From positions 1 to 9,966 of the forward strand of contig CAJTOV010000135.1 in the NCBI GenBank assembly GCA_910577765.1: a DNA stretch of 9,966 nucleotides. Reading direction: 5' to 3'. Origin of the DNA: an uncultured Lachnospiraceae bacterium. Lineage in GTDB: Bacteria > Bacillota > Clostridia > Lachnospirales > Lachnospiraceae. Below the pieces are notes generated by a model that saw only the letters and a program-made list of their open reading frames with translations, had not been told where the DNA came from and did not search any database. The position numbers and the translations under genes were made by a program. Position 1 is the stretch's first letter; the number at the start of each line of letters is the position of its first letter. Below are positions 1 to 4,591 of this stretch, one piece after another.

Positions 1-45
1 CCGGAGGCTTCCCGTTTTGAAGCGGCCAGGAGAGCTGCTGCAGGT

Positions 46-615
46 ATGCCGTATCCTGGCGAGCGGGGGGAGTATACGGCAGAGCTTTTTCTGGCGGATT
101 TTCCCCAGTTTACCAGGGCTGTGGAGCGTGTGGATGAAACTGTGGAAGAAGATCCGGAAGGGGAAGCGGTTCAGGAAGAAGCAGCTTCCGCAGGAGAAAA
201 TGTGGCAGAGCCAGAAGAAGCGCAGGCACCTGGGGAACCGGGGAAAGCAGAGGCCTCCAGTCTGGTGCCGGAAGCCATGCTGGATATTTTTATCGGCCAG
301 GCCAATGACAGCGTCCTGCCGTCCCGGTGGGGAAGCATGTGGCGGTATGCTGCGGGTCTGTATGTGGCCCATTTCTCTGCCATGTATTTAAAGACCTGGT
401 CGGACGGATCCGCCAGTGCAGCCGGGGTGGCGGCATCTGCAGGGCAGCCCGGGGCAGTGAAGCAGGCCACCATGGGGGACACTTCCATCAGTTACGACAA
501 TACTGCGATTACGGCGGGGACAGAGAAGTGGGGTGCATGGAACAGCACCCAGTATGGCCAGCAGCTGGTTACCATGGCGCGTATGGCAGGGATGGGAGGG
601 ATGTATGTCATATGA
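46..615 (+). CDS. DUF4054-type head-tail adaptor protein, with acidic insert
   Basis: Likely a neck adaptor that sits under the portal and starts the head-tail joint (the role of SPP1 gp15-type proteins). The start of the protein (TAELFLADFPQFT, residues 11-23) and the part from about residue 75 to the end resemble DUF4054 proteins: a helix with SRWGSMWRYAAGLYVAHF (93-110), a GDTSISYD strand segment (about 145-152) and a terminal YGQQLV...GMGGMYV. Residues 30-72 are an Ala/Glu/Pro-rich acidic stretch that I do not expect in this family. The ATG at 46 has AGGAG at 28-32, 13 nt away, which is rather far. The frame is open to the window edge with no ATG, GTG or TTG in bases 1-45, so the alternative is a start outside the window. 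A TGA at 18-20 in another frame could end the preceding gene, which favours 46. The stop overlaps the next ATG (ATGA). Family call fairly sure; exact role inferred from order. Confidence 0.8.
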   Translation: MPYPGERGEYTAELFLADFPQFTRAVERVDETVEEDPEGEAVQEEAASAGENVAEPEEAQAPGEPGKAEASSLVPEAMLDIFIGQANDSVLPSRWGSMWRYAAGLYVAHFSAMYLKTWSDGSASAAGVAASAGQPGAVKQATMGDTSISYDNTAITAGTEKWGAWNSTQYGQQLVTMARMAGMGGMYVI

Positions 616-1013
616 TTTTCGATAATCCCATATTTAAAACCTGGTACACGGATACCATGGAGATCTGCCGGGTGGTGCCCGTCATGAAGGGGAATGTCAC
701 TGCCCAGGAGAGAAAGAAGATCACTGAGACCCCGGTTCCCTGCCGCGTATATAATGCAAAACGGAACGGCCCAGGTATGACGGACAGAGCGGCCCGGGTG
801 CACTCGGAGGAGCGGCTGGCCTGCGACCTGGGTGTGGACATCCGGGCCGGGGATGAGCTTTTAGTGGTCCGGGGCGGTGCCCTGGGGCAGACCGGGCGCC
901 CCAGGAGGTATTTTGCCGGGGAGCCCCAGGATTATTATGATCCGGTGGGAGGGACCATGTCCGGTCTGCAGCACAAAGAGGTGGGTCTCCTGATGGATGA
1001 GATTGTGGGGTGA
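612..1013 (+). CDS. xkdH: XkdH-like head-closure / neck protein
   Basis: A protein of 133 residues that probably stabilises the head-tail interface as a head-closure (stopper-like) component. It resembles the Firmicute phage proteins that follow the DUF4054 adaptor. Recognisable pieces are PCRVYNAKRNGPGMTD (about 43-58), RLACDLGVDIRAGDELLVVRG (about 68-88), RYFAGEPQDYYDPVGG (about 98-113) and the ending GLQHKEVGLLMDEI. The frame is open far upstream (to 327), but the ATG at 612 is the right start. It overlaps the previous stop as ATGA and has GGGAGGG at about 595-601 as ribosome-binding site, and starting earlier would bury it inside the previous gene. The small gap of 6 nt to the next gene supports coupling. 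The molecular role is inferred from position and family resemblance; no catalytic motif is present or expected. Confidence 0.8.
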   Translation: MIFDNPIFKTWYTDTMEICRVVPVMKGNVTAQERKKITETPVPCRVYNAKRNGPGMTDRAARVHSEERLACDLGVDIRAGDELLVVRGGALGQTGRPRRYFAGEPQDYYDPVGGTMSGLQHKEVGLLMDEIVG

Positions 1014-1019
1014 ATACAC

Positions 1020-1520
1020 ATGTCAAGCTTTGGAAGCCAGATGCGGAAACGCATAAGAAAGCTGCACCAGGCAGGGCAGAATGTGCTGAAGATCCTGGAG
1101 GAAGTGGCCGAGGGCGCCACTATCGAAGCGGTGCGGGTGGCAACAGAAAACACACCACCCAACGGAGGAGCCGCTATTGCGGGCACCAATACCCGCAGCG
1201 GGGATATGGCACAGCACTGGACGCTGGACAGCATCACGGAACCCATGGGTGGAGGGCCTGCCTTTACGACTGTCCTGGCTAATAATATGCAGTATGCGTC
1301 CTATGTGAATGACGGGCACCGGATGGATAAACATTTTGTTCCCGGACTGGTCATCAACGGAAACCTGCTGGAGCAGGACCCGGACGGGGAAGGAGGCATC
1401 GTGGTAGGCACAAAAACTTCCTATGTGGAAGGAAAGTACATGAAGGAGAAAGCCATCGGCAGATACCGCTCCGTGGTGCGGACGGAACTGGAAAAGCGGG
1501 TAAAGGAGGTGTTCCGGTGA
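1020..1520 (+). CDS. xkdI: XkdI / HK97 gp10-like neck or tail-completion protein
   Basis: A 166-residue member of the HK97-gp10-like/XkdI group, thought to act at the head-proximal end of the tail. It opens with a basic helical region (about 1-45), followed by NTPPNGG...GTNTRSGDMAQHW, where the target domain begins. The most telling part is ANNMQYASYVNDGHRMDKHFVPG (about 87-109), the 'YA.YVN.GHRM..HFVPG' signature common in these proteins, then a VVGTKTSYVEGKYM segment and a C-terminal helix ending VKEVFR. The start at 1020 has GGGGTG about 6-10 nt upstream and lies 6 nt after the previous stop. The stop TGA (1518-1520) overlaps the next gene's GTG start, so the two are likely translated in tandem. 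Family call confident; exact structural position is inferred. Confidence 0.87.
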   Translation: MSSFGSQMRKRIRKLHQAGQNVLKILEEVAEGATIEAVRVATENTPPNGGAAIAGTNTRSGDMAQHWTLDSITEPMGGGPAFTTVLANNMQYASYVNDGHRMDKHFVPGLVINGNLLEQDPDGEGGIVVGTKTSYVEGKYMKEKAIGRYRSVVRTELEKRVKEVFR

Positions 1521-1975
1521 TCTTTACCCTGGAGTGTGTTGTGGACAGTCTGGCCGGGGTGCTTGCCAGACAGTATCCGGATTATCCGGTATATACCAGT
1601 CCGAACCAGCAGGGGACCAGTTTTCCCTGCTTCTTTATCTTCTTCATGCCTTCCACCCTGGAGGGGAATGTGGGGAACCGGTATTTCCGGGATCTGGGCA
1701 TTGATATCGTGTTTGTGCAGCAGAGAAACATCGTGAATGGAACCGCGCAGATCCATGCCATTGCCGACTATCTGGATGAGGCCCTGGAGCTGGTGCCCTA
1801 TTCCGACGGAAGCGGCGGGGAGGCATTTCTCCGGACCCATGAGAAAAAGTGGCAGACAGAAGACGACGAGCTGCATTACCAGTTCCATATCCGGGAGCGG
1901 GTGGCAGTCAGGCAGGAAGCAAATCTGATGCAGAGAATGGAGGACAACAGGGCTTATGTCAAGAACGAAGAGTGA
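1517..1975 (+). CDS. Phage tail terminator family protein
   Basis: 152 residues, in the usual tail-terminator slot between the gp10-like protein and the sheath. Such proteins cap the finished tail tube and present it to the neck. The sequence shows the alpha/beta pattern of the group: a first helix (about 6-20), VYTSPNQQGTSFPCFFIFFM (about 25-44), RYFRDLGIDIVFVQQRN (about 55-71), a helix AIADYLDEALELV and a strand LHYQFHIRERVAV near the end. The start is GTG at 1517, overlapping the previous stop (GTGA) and preceded by a strong AGGAGG at 1504-1509. An ATA or ATG start is not available at this end. The gene's 3' end overlaps the next small gene by 20 nt in a different frame. Assignment rests on family look and position; moderately to highly sure. 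Confidence 0.82.
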   Translation: MIFTLECVVDSLAGVLARQYPDYPVYTSPNQQGTSFPCFFIFFMPSTLEGNVGNRYFRDLGIDIVFVQQRNIVNGTAQIHAIADYLDEALELVPYSDGSGGEAFLRTHEKKWQTEDDELHYQFHIRERVAVRQEANLMQRMEDNRAYVKNEE

Positions 1976-2186
1976 TGATGCAGGGATGCAGCAGAAAGAG
2001 CAGGGCAGCACGGTGGATCCGCATCCTCCGGGGGAGAAGAAGTTTCCCACGGGGAAGCTGCTGAAAAGTAAACATCTGGCAGCTTACCAGCCGGACTTTG
2101 CCAGGGTGATCCTGACAGAACCGGCTTATTCTGTGTCCGGCGCAAAGGAAGCACTGGATGCAGCCCTGAAAGGAGGCAGGAACTAA
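1956..2186 (+). CDS. Small conserved-looking protein between terminator and sheath
   Basis: A 76-residue protein of unknown function. The first ~30 residues are polar and probably flexible (rich in Gln, Glu, Pro, Gly, Lys). The last ~40 have a compact pattern: SKHLAAYQPDFARVIL (about 38-53), then T/E-P-x-Y-S, then AKEALDAALKGG. That layout (Ser-Lys-x-x-aromatic..., a D followed by hydrophobics, a Tyr-Ser/Thr turn, then a helix ending in Lys-Gly) resembles the small proteins that often lie beside the sheath or major tail gene in Clostridia and Bacillus prophages. That comparison is from memory. ATG 1956 has GGAGG at 1939-1943 (12 nt) upstream; ATG 1986 is a possible shorter start. Its TAA overlaps the sheath ATG by one base (TAATG), and its last codons carry the sheath's AAAGGAGG, so the two are translationally coupled. 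Confidence 0.75.
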   Translation: MSRTKSDDAGMQQKEQGSTVDPHPPGEKKFPTGKLLKSKHLAAYQPDFARVILTEPAYSVSGAKEALDAALKGGRN

Positions 2187-3547
2187 TGGCAGGAGGAACA
2201 TGGACAGACCAGAACAAAGAGCTGCCCGGTGTGTATATCAACACAAAATCCCAGGGCAGCCTGAAAGTAACCACTGGTGAAAAAGGAACCGTGGCGGTTG
2301 CAGAGCCGTTGTCCTGGGGACCTCCGGGGGTGGTACAGACCATTATCCCCGGGGAAGACCTGCGCAGGTATACCGGGTATGATATTACCAGTCCGGAGAC
2401 AGTGTTCCTGCGGGAGATGATGAAAGGGAGCGATGTGACCGGCGGCCCGGTAAAGATCCTTCTGTACCGTCCGTCCGGCACCGGGGGAGCGAAGGCGTCA
2501 GCGGATATCGGGGAGCTGAAGGTTTCCGCACTTTATGAGGGCATCCGCGGAAATGATATCACAGTCATGGTCCAGGAGGATCCGGATTCGGAGGGAACCT
2601 TTGAGGTGACCACGGTAGTTGGCGGGGCTGTGGCAGACCGGCAGACTGTGACGGAAGCGGGTGGCCTCACCGGCAATGGCTGGGTAACCTTCTCAGGCAG
2701 CGGGCCCCTGACAGATACCGCAGGGACGCCCCTGACCGGAGGCCTGGACCCGAAGGTATCCCCGTCGGACTATGCGGATTTTCTGCAGGCCATCGAACCG
2801 TACCGGTTTGACATCCTGGTGTACGACGGCACGGACCGCGCTGTCATCCAGGCGTTTGCATCATTTGTCAGACGTTTGTCCGAGAATGTGGGGCAGAAAT
2901 GTCAGGCAGTCATGGCAGACGCCGCCAGCTGCAACAGCGAATGGGTAATCTCTGCCGGCAACGGTGTGAAGCTGTCGGACGGTACCGTCCTGACCCCGCA
3001 GCAGGCAACCTGGTGGCTGGGAGGCGCCCAGGCCGGAGCAAGGTACAACCAGTCCCTGACCTGCGCCAGATACCCGGACGCGGTGGAGGCTGTTCCCAAG
3101 CTGAATGAATCGGAAGCCAGGGAGGCAGTCCGGAGGGGGGAGCTGGTTTTTCTGGATGACCCGGATCTTAAAGAGGTATGGGTCTGTACCGACATCAACA
3201 CCCTTACTTCCTACACGCCGGACAAAGGGGAGGAATATGCCAAGAACCGGGTGATGCGGGTATTAAACCAGATCTGCATGGATACATACCGGCAGTTTAC
3301 CCGGTACCAGCTTGGCAAAGTGGACAATGACGATGACGGGCGCGGGCTGTTAAAGGGCTGGCTGGTGCAGTATCTGAAGAAGATGCAGGACAATAAGGGT
3401 ATTAAGAACTTTGACAAGGACGACGTGACAACAGAACCGGGAAATGCAGTGGATGCAGTCCTGGTTACCGCTGCGGTGCAGCCGGTTGACAGCATCGAAA
3501 AGATCTACATGACTGTAACCGTGGCTGTAAATACCGGGACAGAGTAA
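2186..3547 (+). CDS. xkdK: Contractile tail sheath protein
   Basis: The tail sheath subunit, 453 residues, a normal size for the XkdK group. It polymerises around the tail tube and contracts on infection. The N-terminal domain begins LPGVYINTKSQ (about 12-22) and continues GEKGTVAVAEPLSWGPPG, followed by a beta-rich insert domain (about 95-190) with ALYEGIRGNDITVMVQ, and then LTGGLDPKVSPSDYADFL, the junction into the subtilisin-like-fold core typical of sheaths. The C-terminal part has VFLDDPD.KEVWVCTDINTLTS (about 320-341), DDDGRGLLKGWLVQYLKKMQD (about 383-403) and a final beta strand IEKIYMTVTVAV, used to mesh with neighbouring subunits. ATG at 2186 is set by AAAGGAGG at 2169-2176. Its presence shows that the particle is myovirus-like. 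The next gene (tail tube) starts 11 nt later. Confidence 0.96.
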   Translation: MAGGTWTDQNKELPGVYINTKSQGSLKVTTGEKGTVAVAEPLSWGPPGVVQTIIPGEDLRRYTGYDITSPETVFLREMMKGSDVTGGPVKILLYRPSGTGGAKASADIGELKVSALYEGIRGNDITVMVQEDPDSEGTFEVTTVVGGAVADRQTVTEAGGLTGNGWVTFSGSGPLTDTAGTPLTGGLDPKVSPSDYADFLQAIEPYRFDILVYDGTDRAVIQAFASFVRRLSENVGQKCQAVMADAASCNSEWVISAGNGVKLSDGTVLTPQQATWWLGGAQAGARYNQSLTCARYPDAVEAVPKLNESEAREAVRRGELVFLDDPDLKEVWVCTDINTLTSYTPDKGEEYAKNRVMRVLNQICMDTYRQFTRYQLGKVDNDDDGRGLLKGWLVQYLKKMQDNKGIKNFDKDDVTTEPGNAVDAVLVTAAVQPVDSIEKIYMTVTVAVNTGTE

Positions 3548-3558
3548 GGAGGCAGGGC

Positions 3559-4032
3559 ATGAGTTTTCTACTGGCAAATGATGGCGTGGACGGCAAAGCC
3601 GGAAGCGCTTTTATGGTCAAAAACGGCAGGAATATTGAGCTGTTCGGCATCAAGAAGTTTGAGTCTGACGCAGAGATCCTGACTTCGGAATTCCCGGTAG
3701 TGGGGTCCCTGGTAAACCAGACCAAGGTAAAGGGGATCAAGTACTCAGGGAAGATGACTGTTTATTACGGTACTCCGGAATTCATAGAGATTCTCCAGGA
3801 GTACAGGCGGACCGGCAGGTTTCCGGAGATCAGCCTCCAGGTGACCAACCGGGACAAGGGGACAACTGTGGGAGAGCAGGTTGTGGCCATTTATGGCGTG
3901 ACACTGACCAAGATCCCCATTGCCATGCTGGATGACTCCTCGGATTATCTCCAGGAGGAGATTCCGTTTAACTTTACAGACTTTGAGCCCCTTGCATCCT
4001 TTGTGGCTCCATCACAGTTGGGAGGAAACTGA
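3559..4032 (+). CDS. xkdM: Tail tube protein
   Basis: The inner tail tube subunit of the XkdM type, 157 residues. Stacked hexamers form the DNA conduit inside the sheath. The mostly beta sequence fits the tube fold: VKNGRNIELFGIKKFE (about 20-35), PVVGSLVNQTKVKGIKYSG (about 47-65), KMTVYYGTPEFIEIL, then ISLQVTNRDKGTTVGEQVV and ending in YLQEEIPFNFTDFEPL, the last strand before a short tail. The start has AAGGAGG at 3546-3552, 6 nt before the ATG, a near-optimal site, as expected for a highly abundant protein. The preceding gene is the sheath and the following one the assembly chaperone, the standard order. Confident family call. Confidence 0.95.
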   Translation: MSFLLANDGVDGKAGSAFMVKNGRNIELFGIKKFESDAEILTSEFPVVGSLVNQTKVKGIKYSGKMTVYYGTPEFIEILQEYRRTGRFPEISLQVTNRDKGTTVGEQVVAIYGVTLTKIPIAMLDDSSDYLQEEIPFNFTDFEPLASFVAPSQLGGN

Positions 4033-4033
4033 T

Positions 4034-4426
4034 ATGGGAAAACTGAGTGCGTTTTTAAGGCCGGTACCGGCGGGAAAGACCAGGGAGGTGCTGATCGACC
4101 GTTTTACGGATGAGGAAGGAAACGCGGTGCCGTTCGTGATTAAGAGCATCACACCAGAGGAAAATGAGGCTATCGCGAAAAAGTGTACCGGCAAAGACGG
4201 AGTGCTGGATTCTGTAGCATATGGAAACCAGCTGATCGTTGCCTGCATGGCCGAGCCGGATCTGAGGGATACAGAGCTGTGCAGGTATTACGGGGTGCTG
4301 GACCCGGCCCTGGTACCGGGCCGTATGTTTACCATCGGGGAAAAGCAGATCATCCAGGATGCCATCATGGACATCAACGATTTAAAGGAAGCCAGGAGAA
4401 AGCTGGATGAAGCAAAAAACTCTTAA
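4034..4426 (+). CDS. xkdN: Tail assembly chaperone, short (zero-frame) form
   Basis: 130-residue XkdN-type chaperone, the short member of a G/GT-like pair that binds the tape measure and recruits tube subunits. It is not part of the mature virion in studied phages. Visible features are LSAFLRPVPAGKTREVLIDRF (about 4-24), PFVIKSITPEENEAI (about 33-47), YGNQLIVACMAEPDL (about 63-77) and YYGVLDPALVPGRMFTIGE (about 84-102), then a charged helix to the end. GGAGG at 4021-4025 lies 8 nt before ATG 4034, which follows the tail-tube stop by one base. Upstream in-frame ATGs (3920 onward) would overlap the tube gene and are rejected. The reading frame ends TCT TAA directly after the A_AAA_AAC slippery heptamer, so a fraction of ribosomes should continue in the -1 frame (next entry). 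Confidence 0.92.
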   Translation: MGKLSAFLRPVPAGKTREVLIDRFTDEEGNAVPFVIKSITPEENEAIAKKCTGKDGVLDSVAYGNQLIVACMAEPDLRDTELCRYYGVLDPALVPGRMFTIGEKQIIQDAIMDINDLKEARRKLDEAKNS

Positions 4427-4572
4427 ACGGGAAGGACTGGGAGACAGAGGCCGCCTGTTTTGCCTTTGTCTCTTTTGGTGTCTTTCCCGAAGAGTTTGAG
4501 AAACGTACAGAGAGGGAAAAACTGCTGATGTTTGCCATGATGGAGCGGGCAGCCAGGGAAACAAAGAGGTAA
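4034..4572 (+). CDS. Tail assembly chaperone, long form via -1 ribosomal frameshift
   Basis: Predicted fusion of about 179 residues: 129 from the zero frame through the AAC at 4418-4420, then 50 from the -1 frame starting CTC at 4420-4422 and ending at TAA 4570-4572. The extension is convincing protein: it starts LLNGKDWETEAACFAFVSFG (4420-4479), continues with a PEEFEKR segment, and ends in a charged helix EKLLMFAMMERAARETKR. It uses normal codons and has no stops. This matches the known arrangement in which the long form (like lambda gpGT) has a C-terminal tape-measure or tube-binding domain. Without frameshifting, 4427-4591 would be the only sizeable gap in the operon, and it has no good start codon with its own ribosome-binding site for this frame. 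What is seen: slippery site, spacer, hairpin and open frame. What is inferred: that it is used, and at what efficiency. Confidence 0.9.
4414..4420 (+). promoter_or_regulatory. Programmed -1 frameshift slippery heptamer A_AAA_AAC
   Basis: In the zero frame of the chaperone the codons are GCA AAA AAC, so the bases read A AAA AAC, a canonical X_XXY_YYZ heptamer known to promote -1 slippage. Both tRNAs can re-pair on AAA AAA after moving back one base. The zero-frame stop TAA follows one codon later at 4424-4426. An AGGAG at 4394-4398, about 15 nt upstream, could also stimulate slippage as an internal Shine-Dalgarno, though the spacing is slightly long. Confidence 0.9.
4428..4489 (+). promoter_or_regulatory. 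Long RNA hairpin, predicted frameshift stimulator
   Basis: The outer stem pairs 4428-4437 with 4480-4489 (10 bp, one G-U). After a small asymmetric internal loop (T4438 against 4475-4479), an inner stem pairs 4439-4451 with 4462-4474 (13 bp including G-U pairs at 4439/4474, 4440/4473 and 4447/4466). This leaves a 10-nt loop at 4452-4461. The first paired base is 8 nt after the end of the slippery heptamer, a 7-nt spacer, which is the usual distance for -1 frameshift stimulators. A further CTCTT (4420-4424) with AAGAG (4490-4494) could extend the helix by 5 bp. It is not a terminator: no U-tract follows and coding continues. Confidence 0.85.
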
Positions 4573-4591
4573 AGACTGGAGGTAATGGAAG

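Noticed and set aside
17..391. Open frame on + strand at the window start
   Set aside because: It lies inside the DUF4054 gene in another frame, and its peptide is rich in Trp, Arg and Lys, with no family resemblance; a shadow frame.
327..611. Upstream extension of the head-closure gene
   Set aside because: The frame is open back to 327, but that part would overlap the adaptor gene and looks nothing like the XkdH family; the start at 612 fits better.
1421..2050. 209-codon open frame on the minus strand
   Set aside because: It runs opposite to well-supported tail genes, has low-complexity Cys/Pro/Leu content and no ribosome-binding site; high-GC genes often give such open antisense frames.
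4305..4325. GGCCC/GGGCC inverted repeat in the chaperone gene
   Set aside because: Only five base pairs and in the middle of a coding frame; no evidence of function.
4427..4591. Separate small gene between chaperone and tape measure
   Set aside because: The open frame here has no good start codon with ribosome-binding site near 4427 and joins the chaperone exactly at a slippery heptamer; it is better explained as the frameshift extension.
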